From Actinomycetota bacterium (GTDB taxonomy: Bacteria; Actinomycetota; Actinomycetes; S36-B12), in contig JADKGE010000010.1 in the NCBI GenBank assembly GCA_016717115.1, positions 1 to 64,000 on the forward strand: 64,000 nt of DNA. Direction: 5' to 3'. Made by a program: the position numbers and the translations under genes. Below are positions 34,406-41,418 of the stretch, one piece after another. Below the pieces are notes generated by a model that did no database searches, was not told where the DNA came from, and worked only from the letters and a program-made list of their open reading frames with translations. The stretch's first letter is position 1; each line of letters starts with the position of its first letter.

Positions 34406-34481
34406 GACACAAGGGTACCCACCACGACAGACAACCTCGCCGATGGCGACGGACGACTAATTGGTGCGTTGGTCGTGGTGG

Positions 34482-34814
34482 CTACAGCGTCTGGGCGACG
34501 GTCAGCAGGACCGCGCAGTCCTCGAGCGCATGCAGGCCGTGGCGTTCGTCCGGGATCACGGCGACGTCTCCAGCGGCCAGCAGGGCGGAGTCCGTCGTGG
34601 TCGTCAGCTCCACGGCGCCCGCCAGGACGTGAATGGTCGCCTCGCCGGGGCTCTCGTGCTCTGCCAGCTCCTGGCCCGCAGCAAGTGCGATCAGTGTCTG
34701 CCGCAGCCTGTGGTCGTGACCGCCGAAGACGGTGTGGGCGCTGCGTCCGCTGCTGGCGGTCCGGGCGATCGTGAGGTGCTCCTGGACGAGCGTGGGGAGG
34801 GAGATGGCTTCCAT
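34482..34814 (-). CDS. cupin-domain protein
   Basis: 110 residues; GAAAGG precedes ATG 34814. The single cupin barrel shows the first motif as GQELAEHESPGEATIHVLAGAVEL (metal ligands His and Glu in EH..E..H) and the second as LAAGDVAVIPDERHGLHALED. Small cupins of this kind bind a transition metal and occur in nitrosative-stress and denitrification clusters of actinomycetes. Here the gene is last in the minus-strand series DUF2249 - hemerythrin - Rieske - cupin, facing the NirK operon. The bound metal and reaction are unknown. Confidence 0.82.
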   Translation of the reverse strand: MEAISLPTLVQEHLTIARTASSGRSAHTVFGGHDHRLRQTLIALAAGQELAEHESPGEATIHVLAGAVELTTTTDSALLAAGDVAVIPDERHGLHALEDCAVLLTVAQTL

Positions 34815-34867
34815 GGCGTGCCTTTCGATTGTCGTGTCGGGGTCAGTGCGCGCCGGCGTGACACCGG

Positions 34868-35179
34868 TCAGGGCACGTCGACCCCGACGATGCCGTCGAT
34901 GACACGGACCGGGAACGTGCGCACAGGCTCGGTGGCGGGCAGGTTCAGCGCCGCACCCGTGCGCAGGTCGAATCGCGATCCGTGCATCCAGCACGCGATC
35001 GTGTGCCCGTCGACGTCTCCGTCGGACAGCGGAACGGCACCGTGGGTGCACTCGTCGTGCACCGCGAAGACCTCGTCGGCGGTGCGGACCAGGCAGATAC
35101 CGACGCGGTCGATGCGGACGCCTCGGGGCGTGCCGACGGCCAGGGCGTCGAGGTCGCACAGCGGATGCCACGTCATCAC
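34868..35179 (-). CDS. Rieske [2Fe-2S] ferredoxin-like protein
   Basis: 103 residues. The cluster ligands are clear: CTHGAVPLSDG (Cys-x-His) near residue 43 and CWMHGSRFD (Cys-x2-His) near residue 63, enough for a soluble Rieske centre. VRTFPVRVIDGIVGVDV closes the beta domain. It would shuttle single electrons, perhaps to the hemerythrin-like protein or to an oxygenase elsewhere. GTG 35179 or ATG 35176 may be the start; the ATG overlaps the hemerythrin stop, so the genes are translationally coupled. Position in the NO/nitrite cluster suggests redox support of NO or nitrite handling. Confidence 0.9.
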   Translation of the reverse strand: MMTWHPLCDLDALAVGTPRGVRIDRVGICLVRTADEVFAVHDECTHGAVPLSDGDVDGHTIACWMHGSRFDLRTGAALNLPATEPVRTFPVRVIDGIVGVDVP

Positions 35180-35601
35180 GCGGCACTCACCACGCGCTCC
35201 CAGGCCGGCCCGTCGAGCGCGATGACGGCGGCAGGGAACAGCCCGTTCTCCTCCTTGTCGATATGACGCCTCAGGATGTCCTCCAGCATCCCCGCGGCCG
35301 CAAGGTCACCCTCGACGACGCGGGCAAGGGCGGCGTCGATCCCGCGGTGCTCGGCACACAACCCGTCGACATGAGCGGTGAACTCCGCATCGCGGCGCAG
35401 CTCCGCGAACAGGGACCGCTCCTCGCTCGCGGTGTGCGGATCCAGCAGGACCGCCAGGTCACGGGCGGCGACGCCGGCACCATCGCGGTCGCCGGCACTC
35501 GCGGCCCGGCGGAGGACCCCCATCGCGTTGATGATCTCGTCATGCTCCGCGGAGTACCGGGCAATGACCGTGTTCGTCCGGCACCCGCAGTAGGAGCACA
35601 T
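35176..35601 (-). CDS. hemerythrin (HHE) domain protein with N-terminal CxxCxC
   Basis: 141 residues. A four-helix HHE domain carries iron-ligand candidates in RYSAEHDEII, LLDPHTASEERSLF, GLCAEHRGID and ILRRHIDKEENGLFPA, the normal His/Glu set for a di-iron centre. The N-terminus MCSYCGCRTN adds three cysteines not usual in simple hemerythrins, perhaps for a metal or a disulfide. Hemerythrin-like proteins near DUF2249 genes are linked to NO sensing or repair of nitrosative damage (RIC/YtfE-like). The gene lies seven bases after the DUF2249 stop and overlaps the Rieske start. Exact ligand chemistry is inferred. Confidence 0.88.
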   Translation of the reverse strand: MCSYCGCRTNTVIARYSAEHDEIINAMGVLRRAASAGDRDGAGVAARDLAVLLDPHTASEERSLFAELRRDAEFTAHVDGLCAEHRGIDAALARVVEGDLAAAGMLEDILRRHIDKEENGLFPAAVIALDGPAWERVVSAA

Positions 35602-35608
35602 GACCGGG

Positions 35609-35905
35609 CTACCGCGCCAGCCGCAGGTGCCAGGCGTCCGGTCCGCTCTGGAGGTACTCCACCGTCAGGCCCTCGGGATAGCGGCTGCGCGCCTGCTCCA
35701 GCAGGGGCAGCGGATCGTGCGGCGCGATGAGCACCATGGCGCCCCCGCCACTGAGCGAGTCAAGGGCCCCGAAGATCGCACCGTGCCGGATGGCATGGGG
35801 GATGGTGCGCGCGTCGAGCACGGGGTCGGCGTGCGTCCCGGCGTCGGAGCAGCCGCAGCCGGTGCTCACTGCCGTGACGGGGATGGTCGTGAAGGACTCG
35901 CTCAT
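35609..35905 (-). CDS. DUF2249 domain protein
   Basis: 98 residues from ATG 35905 with GAGGAA upstream. The DUF2249 core is LDARTIPHAIRHGAIFGALDSL, then GAMVLIAPHDPLPLLEQARSRYPEGLTVEYLQ and a final WHLRL strand, a small alpha/beta fold also called TusA-like. An N-terminal CGCSD cluster adds two cysteines. DUF2249 genes are widely found with denitrification and hemerythrin genes; the molecular role is not settled. It is the first gene of the minus-strand operon and faces the SufR-like regulator across a gap containing a palindrome, which places it under the same control. Confidence 0.85.
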   Translation of the reverse strand: MSESFTTIPVTAVSTGCGCSDAGTHADPVLDARTIPHAIRHGAIFGALDSLSGGGAMVLIAPHDPLPLLEQARSRYPEGLTVEYLQSGPDAWHLRLAR

Positions 35906-35948
35906 GTGTTCCTCGCTGGGGTCGGCTGGTGTCCAGGCCTGTGACATT

Positions 35949-35970
35949 ACTACAGTACCTACTGTGTTAA
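35949..35970. promoter_or_regulatory. palindromic operator candidate at the start of the NO-cluster regulator
   Basis: ACAGT (35952-35956) and ACTGT (35961-35965) form an inverted repeat. Extending outward to TTACT...GTTAA, eight of ten arm positions pair. It lies in the 58-bp gap between DUF2249 (leftward) and the regulator and overlaps the proposed GTG start at 35964. If this is an operator, the true start may lie further in, or the regulator blocks its own translation region. ArsR/SufR-type dimers bind such sites. The link is inferred. Confidence 0.5.
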
Positions 35971-36665
35971 ATCAGGGGCCGATTCCGGCCCGTCACAGCG
36001 ACGGTGCCGCCGCGCTGACCCGACCGCGTGCGCGGGTGCTGGAACTGCTGCAGCAGCTGGACTCCCCCGTTTCCGCCGAGGACGTCGCCGTGCGTTTCGG
36101 CCAGCACGTGAACACGGTTCGCCTGCACCTGGAGTACCTCGCCGAGCGCGGCCTCGCGCTACGCGAGCGGGCACCGGGCAACGGTCGGGGCCGTCCCAGC
36201 TGGCACTACCGCGCCAACCCGGACCGTCAGGAGCCGGACCGGCGGGTGCGCGAGTACGGCGCGCTCGCGGGTGCGCTGGCGGCCCACATCGTCCGGACGA
36301 GCAGCCAGCCAGCAGACGATGCGTACGCGGCTGGCCTGGAGTGGGGCCGGCAGGAGGCCCGCGATCGGCATCTCGGTGACACGTCCGCAGCGGATGCCCG
36401 CCGCACCGTGGTGTCGATCCTCGATGCGCTCGGCTTCGCCCCAGTAGCGAATGGACGGCACACGACCGTGCGCCTCACCCAGTGCCCGCTGCTGGATGTC
36501 GCACGTCAGTACCCCGACGTGGTCTGCCAGGTTCACCGCGGGCTGGTCGGCGGGCTGCTCCAGTCACTCGGCGCAGACCCTGCCGATGCCGACCTGCGGC
36601 CTTTCTCCGACCCCGGGTCCTGCCGGCTGCGACTGGCTGCCGCCACGACTGCGCGGCGACCATGA
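35964..36665 (+). CDS. SufR-like winged-helix regulator with C-terminal cysteines
   Basis: 233 residues from GTG 35964. The N-terminal winged helix is TRPRARVLELLQQLDSPVSAEDVAVRFGQHVNTVRLHLEYLAERGL, followed by the wing RERAPGNGRGRPSWHY. The C-terminal half contains TQCPLLDVARQYPDVVCQVHRGLVGGLL and GSCRLRL, spaced cysteines recalling the Fe-S cluster site of SufR-type regulators. It could therefore sense NO or oxygen through a cluster. It is divergent from the DUF2249-hemerythrin operon and overlaps the next membrane gene by ATGA, heading the NirK operon. Regulation of both operons by this protein is the simplest reading. The start is not firmly fixed. Confidence 0.82.
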   Translation: MLNQGPIPARHSDGAAALTRPRARVLELLQQLDSPVSAEDVAVRFGQHVNTVRLHLEYLAERGLALRERAPGNGRGRPSWHYRANPDRQEPDRRVREYGALAGALAAHIVRTSSQPADDAYAAGLEWGRQEARDRHLGDTSAADARRTVVSILDALGFAPVANGRHTTVRLTQCPLLDVARQYPDVVCQVHRGLVGGLLQSLGADPADADLRPFSDPGSCRLRLAAATTARRP

Positions 36666-37801
36666 ACGTTGACGAGGCCGATCCCGGACGTCAGTCCGTC
36701 TCCACGTTGACGACGCCCCGGGGCAGCACCCGTGGCCCGCGCACACGGGTGCGTGGCCGATTCGCCCTGCTGCTGCTGGGTGGGGCCTCGATGCTCCTCG
36801 GGCTCTCGGCTGCGCTGATGCTCCTGGGCCTGCCGGCCCCGATCACGACCGAGCGGCTGCTCGAGGTCCACGGGCAGCTCATGATCGTCGGGTTCCTCGG
36901 CACCCTGATCGCGCTGGAACGCTCAATCGCGTTGAGGCAGGCCTGGGCCTACGGCGCCCCCCTCGCCACGGGCGTCGGGGCACTGCTGCTCGTCACGCCC
37001 CTGCCGCTGAATGTGGGACTGGCGGTCCAGTGCATCGGGCTCGGGATCCTGGTCGCCATCTACGGCGCCGTCTGGCGCCGCGCAGCATCGACCGCCCTCG
37101 CGATCCAGTGGCTGGGCGCGTTCCTCGCCCTATGCGCGGGACTGCTGTGGCTCGCGCAGGTGCCGACGGGCGCCCTCTTCCCCTTCCTCGCGGGCTTCCT
37201 CGTGCTGACGATCGCGGGGGAGCGACTCGAGCTCGCGCACGTCGCCTCTCCGCCGCCCGGTGCCGCCCGGGCGCTCCTGCTCGTCTCCGTGGCCGTCGCG
37301 CTCACCAGCGCCGCGGCTCTTCTATGGCCGACACCCGGCAGCGAGCTGTTCGGCGCGTCGCTGCTGGCGACCGTCCTGTGGCTCCTGCGCTTCGACGTGG
37401 CCACGCGCACGATCCGGTCCGTCGGGCTGCCCCGCTACACCGCGGTCAACCTCCTCCTGGGCATGGCGTGGCTGGCCCTTGCCGGCCTCACCTGGCTCAC
37501 GCTCGGCCCCCAGCCTGACGGCCCGGGCTACGACGTCGTCGTGCATGCGATCGGCCTGGGCTTCGCCATGTCCATGGTGCTGGCGCACGCGCCGATCATC
37601 CTGCCGGCGGTGCTCATCCGACCCCTGCCGTACCGCCCGGTGCTCTACCTGGCCACGGCCGCGCTGCAGCTGTCCCTGCTCCTGCGGGTGGCCGGCGACG
37701 TCCGCGGGGCGGGCTGGGCCTGGCAGGCCGGCGGGGCCGGCAACGTCGCCGCGCTCCTGGCCTTCGTCGCCATGGCCGCGATCCTGGTGATCCGACGATG
37801 A
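36662..37801 (+). CDS. multi-pass membrane protein of the nitrite/NO cluster (NnrS-like)
   Basis: 379 residues with about twelve hydrophobic helices (for example FALLLLGGASMLLGLSAALMLLG, GQLMIVGFLGTLIALERSIAL, HAIGLGFAMSMVLAHAPIILPAVL). Conserved His residues lie within helices (EVHGQLM, VVHAIG, LAHAPI). That pattern is shared by NnrS and related haem/copper membrane proteins connected with NO metabolism. Its start overlaps the regulator stop and its stop overlaps the start of the NirK fusion (both ATGA), so three genes are translationally coupled. It might supply copper or haem, or protect against NO; I can only suggest this from context and fold. Confidence 0.75.
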   Translation: MNVDEADPGRQSVSTLTTPRGSTRGPRTRVRGRFALLLLGGASMLLGLSAALMLLGLPAPITTERLLEVHGQLMIVGFLGTLIALERSIALRQAWAYGAPLATGVGALLLVTPLPLNVGLAVQCIGLGILVAIYGAVWRRAASTALAIQWLGAFLALCAGLLWLAQVPTGALFPFLAGFLVLTIAGERLELAHVASPPPGAARALLLVSVAVALTSAAALLWPTPGSELFGASLLATVLWLLRFDVATRTIRSVGLPRYTAVNLLLGMAWLALAGLTWLTLGPQPDGPGYDVVVHAIGLGFAMSMVLAHAPIILPAVLIRPLPYRPVLYLATAALQLSLLLRVAGDVRGAGWAWQAGGAGNVAALLAFVAMAAILVIRR

Positions 37802-40401
37802 GCCGTTCCGCTTGGCACATCCGCACCTCAGCCGTCGTGCTCGCCTGGCTGACCGCCGCCGCCGTCGCCGCAGCGATGCACCGCCAGCTGCCCGCAGCCA
37901 CCTGGCTCATGGTGCACCTGCTGCTGCTGGGCGCGGTGACGACCGCCCTGCTCGTATGGAGCTGGCACTTCAGCGTCGCCGTCCTGCGCGCGCCGCAGGC
38001 ACCCACGCGCCGGGGCGAGGCAGTCCGGATCATCACGGCCAACCTCGGGGCGCTCGGCGTCGTCGCCGGGGTGCTGATGAACGCCCCCGCCATCACCACG
38101 GTCGGGGCTCTCGCCATCGCGGCTGCCGTCGCGGCGCACGTCACGGCACTGGTGATCCGACTGCGCCAGGCGCTCCCCAGCCGGTTCGCCTTCACGGTCC
38201 GCGCCTACGTCGCCGCAGGACTGCTGCTGATCCCGGGTATCGCACTGGGCGTCCTCATGGCGCGGGGAACCTCGGACGCCACCACCTACTCGCAGCTGCT
38301 CCTCGGCCACGTCACCATCAACCTCCTGGGCTGGGTGGGCCTGCCGATCCTCGGAACGCTCGTGACCCTCTGGCCGACGATGCTGCACACCCGCCTGGCA
38401 CCCGATGCCGAGCGGCAGGCGCGTCGCGCCCTCCCCCTGCTCATCGGCGGCACGCTCGTCACCACGGCAGGAGCCCTGACCGGGCTCGACCTGCTGGCCG
38501 CGGCAGGCGTCGCCGGCTACCTGATCGGCATCGGGCTGACCGTCGCGCCCATGGTGACCGAGATGCGGCAGCGTCCCCCGGCGGTCTTCGCGTCGTGGTC
38601 GGCCCTCGCCGGTGTCGTCTGGCTGTCAGGAACGCTGATCGCCTTCGGCATCCCGCTGGTCAGCGGAGCAGCCGACGGGCTCAGTCGCATCGCCGGGCAG
38701 CTGGTGGCCGCCGCCCTGATCGGCGGTGTCCTGCAGGTCCTCCTCGGCTCGCTCAGCTACCTCGTCCCGGTGATGGTGGGCGGCGGCCCGTCAGCGATGA
38801 GACGACGCACCGCCCGCGTCGACCGGGCGATGGCTCCACGCCTGGTGATGCTGAACGCGGCGCTGACCGTCTGCGTCCTGCCCTCCCCCAGCGCCGTCCG
38901 CGTGCTGGCCTCCACCCTCGTGCTCGTCGCCGTCGGGTGGACGATCCTGCTCATCGCCGACAGCCTGCGCCCGAGCCCGGGCGACACCGCGCCGACGACC
39001 GCCGACAGTCACACGGCCACGCGCCACCACAGCGGCGGCGCCGTGGTCGCCCTCGCCATCGTCCTGCTGGCCGTTGTCGGGGGCGTCGCCTACGACCCCG
39101 CAGCCGTCGGCGCCGCAGCCGTGTCCGCGGCCCCCGCATCCGCAGGGGTCACCCCCACCGGGGAGACGACCGCCGTGACCGTCACCATCGAGGGGATGCG
39201 CTTCACCCCCCAACGGATCCAGGTCCCCGCGGGCAACACCCTGACCGTGACAGTGGTCAACAGTGGGGACGACGTCCACGACCTCGTCCTGGAGACCGGC
39301 CAGCGCACCCCCCGACTGTCACCGGGACAGACCGCGACGATCGACGTCGGCCTCGTCGGCAGATCCCTCGAAGGCTGGTGCTCGGTCGCCGGCCACCGTC
39401 AGATGGGAATGGTGCTCAGCATCGAGGCCGTCGGCGGGACCGACGCCGCACTCGCAGCCGCGGACCAGATGCCGGCCGGGCACGATGGCCACGACAGCGC
39501 ACCTGGCGACACGACCGTCACCGCGGATCAGATCGACCTGATGGCCGAGCCCGGGCCGGACGCCGCGACGTACGACCCGCGCCTGCCCCCGGCCCCGGCC
39601 ACCCGCGTGCACCGGGTGCGCCTGGTGGTCACCGAGGTCGAGGCCGAGGTCGCCCCCGGCATCCGCCAGACCCGATGGACGTTCGGCGGCACCGCCCCCG
39701 GGCCCGTCCTGCGCGGCAAGGTCGGCGACACCTTCATCGTCACGCTCGTGAACGACGGCAGCATCGGTCACTCCATCGACTTCCACGCTGGGGCACTCGC
39801 GCCTGACGGGCCGATGCGCACTATCGCCCCCGGAGAGACGCTGGAGTACCGGTTCACGGCGACCCGCGCCGGGATCTGGATGTACCACTGCTCCACCATG
39901 CCGATGTCCATGCACATCGCCAATGGCATGTTCGGTGCCGTCATCATCGACCCACCCGACCTCGCGCCCGTCGACCGCGAGTACGTCCTCGTCCAGTCCG
40001 AGTCCTACCTCGGGCCGCCGGCGGGAACGGCGTCCGCGGAGAAGATCGCGGCCGGGTTGCACGACCTGGTCGCGTTCAACGGCTACCCGATGCAGTACGA
40101 CCACGAGCCGCTGACCGCCACCGTAGGCGAACGGGTACGCATCTGGGTCCTCGCCGCCGGACCGAACGTCGGGTCTGCCTTCCATGTCGTCGGCGGCCAG
40201 TTCGACACCGTCTACCGGGAAGGCGCCTACGAGCTGCTCCCCGGCACGGGCGGCTCGCAGGTCCTCGGCCTGTTCCCCGCGCAGGGCGGGTTCGTCGAGC
40301 TCGTCCTCCCCGAGGCCGGCACGTACCCCTTCGTCTCGCACGTCATGTCGGACGCCGAGAAGGGCGCGCACGGCCTGCTGCGCGTCACCGATGCCCCCTG
40401 A
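37798..40401 (+). CDS. nirK: membrane-anchored, cupredoxin-fused copper nitrite reductase (NirK-like)
   Basis: 867 residues. Residues ~1-430 are 11-12 membrane helices related to the preceding gene. Residues ~455-545 are a cupredoxin with type-1 copper ligands His (VHDLVLE), Cys, His and Met (WCSVAGHRQMGM). Residues ~600-867 are a two-domain NirK: HSIDFHAG supplies one type-1 His, the catalytic Asp and one type-2 His; MYHCSTMPMSMHIANGM gives a type-2 His, then Cys, His and Met of type 1; and FHVVGGQFD gives the third type-2 His. The Cys-to-His loop is one residue shorter than in classic NirK. The reaction would be nitrite to NO, outside or at the membrane face. The fused cupredoxin is the likely electron donor. 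Last main gene of the operon begun at 35964. Confidence 0.88.
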   Translation: MSRSAWHIRTSAVVLAWLTAAAVAAAMHRQLPAATWLMVHLLLLGAVTTALLVWSWHFSVAVLRAPQAPTRRGEAVRIITANLGALGVVAGVLMNAPAITTVGALAIAAAVAAHVTALVIRLRQALPSRFAFTVRAYVAAGLLLIPGIALGVLMARGTSDATTYSQLLLGHVTINLLGWVGLPILGTLVTLWPTMLHTRLAPDAERQARRALPLLIGGTLVTTAGALTGLDLLAAAGVAGYLIGIGLTVAPMVTEMRQRPPAVFASWSALAGVVWLSGTLIAFGIPLVSGAADGLSRIAGQLVAAALIGGVLQVLLGSLSYLVPVMVGGGPSAMRRRTARVDRAMAPRLVMLNAALTVCVLPSPSAVRVLASTLVLVAVGWTILLIADSLRPSPGDTAPTTADSHTATRHHSGGAVVALAIVLLAVVGGVAYDPAAVGAAAVSAAPASAGVTPTGETTAVTVTIEGMRFTPQRIQVPAGNTLTVTVVNSGDDVHDLVLETGQRTPRLSPGQTATIDVGLVGRSLEGWCSVAGHRQMGMVLSIEAVGGTDAALAAADQMPAGHDGHDSAPGDTTVTADQIDLMAEPGPDAATYDPRLPPAPATRVHRVRLVVTEVEAEVAPGIRQTRWTFGGTAPGPVLRGKVGDTFIVTLVNDGSIGHSIDFHAGALAPDGPMRTIAPGETLEYRFTATRAGIWMYHCSTMPMSMHIANGMFGAVIIDPPDLAPVDREYVLVQSESYLGPPAGTASAEKIAAGLHDLVAFNGYPMQYDHEPLTATVGERVRIWVLAAGPNVGSAFHVVGGQFDTVYREGAYELLPGTGGSQVLGLFPAQGGFVELVLPEAGTYPFVSHVMSDAEKGAHGLLRVTDAP

Positions 40402-40479
40402 GCGGCGGTGGTGGAACCTATCCGTACGGACCGGCGCCCTTGCGCCAGTCTCAGGACTTCGACGGGAAGTGAGTGCACC

Positions 40480-40755
40480 ATGCTGGACTTGACCCAGATC
40501 CACCAGGCGCTGCTGGACACCCATCAGGAAGCGCTATCGGATCCGCGCAACTCCGTCGAGGGCCTGGACTTCTCATCGTGCCCGCCGCACCGACAGCACC
40601 TGGCCACGCTCGCCGCGGCAGCATCGGCTGAGGGCATGACCGCAGGCGCCTGGCGCTCCGCGATCCTGGAAGGACTCGGCCCCGAGGCCGAGCCACTACT
40701 GGAGTCTGCCGAGAGCTGCATGCGCGAGTCCGGATTGTGGCCCTGGCCGACTTGA
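40480..40755 (+). CDS. small uncharacterised protein after nirK
   Basis: 91 residues. It begins MLDLTQIHQALLDTHQEAL; the middle has a CPPHRQHLATLAAAA stretch and the end reads GPEAEPLLESAESCMRESGLWPWP. No membrane segment or signal is seen; the protein should be a small soluble helical domain with two cysteines. GGGAAG lies 10 bases before the ATG. I do not recognise a function. The 78-base gap after the NirK fusion and equal orientation leave open whether it belongs to that operon. Downstream the region turns into attachment-repeat DNA. Confidence 0.55.
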   Translation: MLDLTQIHQALLDTHQEALSDPRNSVEGLDFSSCPPHRQHLATLAAAASAEGMTAGAWRSAILEGLGPEAEPLLESAESCMRESGLWPWPT

Positions 40756-40837
40756 CTACATCCGCGCACCGAACTCGCTGCGACCACGACTCATCCACCA
40801 GTGAGACGTGGCCACTGCATCCTCCACTTCCATCAAC

Positions 40838-41230
40838 TCGCTTTGTGTCACACGGCGGAGGCCGTTCGCGTTGACCAAGTAGGAACCCAGAGGCACGTTG
40901 ACGATGGCCGCCAACACGAACACGGGTGCAAGAACACTTCAAGGAATGAAAGGGCCAGACAGGAGCGAGAATGGTGACAAACTAGACACCTGAGGGTTAC
41001 CGAAAGGCCCCTCACACCGTCGTAAAGTCGTTGCAGCGCAACGACTTTTGAGTGGGTCGCCGGGGGCTCGAACCCCGAACCTACGGATTAAAAGGTTGTC
41101 GAGGGCCCCTCGCACTATGAGGGAAATCATTGCGTACGAACGATTTCCGTGTCAGCGGGACCCACCCAGAACCACCGAGAACCGCATGGAAAGGGCTACC
41201 GAAAGGGCTACGCCACGGACAGGCGATGCT
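40838..41230. repeat. attP-like repeat 5 with tRNA-Lys 3' fragment (41053-41094)
   Basis: The left flank (AATGAAAGGGCCAGACAGGAG, GAATGGTGACAAAC) is related to that of repeat 1. A GTTGCAGCGCAAC inverted repeat at about 41034 precedes the 42-bp minus-strand tRNA-Lys 3' half. The right flank differs from copies 1-4: after the CTTTTAA loop it reads CAACC, and the arm motifs are GAAAGGGCTA rather than GGGCCA. This copy lies next to putA and could be the right edge of the accretion zone or belong to a differently related element. No gene is supported between 40756 and 41418. Confidence 0.75.
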
Positions 41231-41418
41231 TCGCATTGCGGGTCGCTGGGAACCCGCCCTGCACCAGAAGCCTGGCAGCACTGAATGTTCTACGCACCCC
41301 GTCACGCGAAAGAGCCTCACCCGACGTTGAGTGCGATACAACTGTCTTTCACGCAATCGGTTGAGGCAGGCAGCTTCGGACCGGGCTTCCGTAGCCACGT
41401 CACTGCCGAGTCCCCGCC

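Noticed and set aside
34419..34481. Ten-base inverted repeat (CCACCACGAC / GTCGTGGTGG) as a terminator between the cupin and antitoxin genes
   Set aside because: The loop would be 43 bases and there is no T-run; pairing may be chance in GC-rich DNA.
4674..41094. Five apparent tRNA-Lys(TTT) genes on the minus strand
   Set aside because: Only the part from the anticodon loop to the acceptor 3' end is present; the D-arm and 5' acceptor strand are missing in every copy, so they are attachment-site fragments, not tRNA genes.
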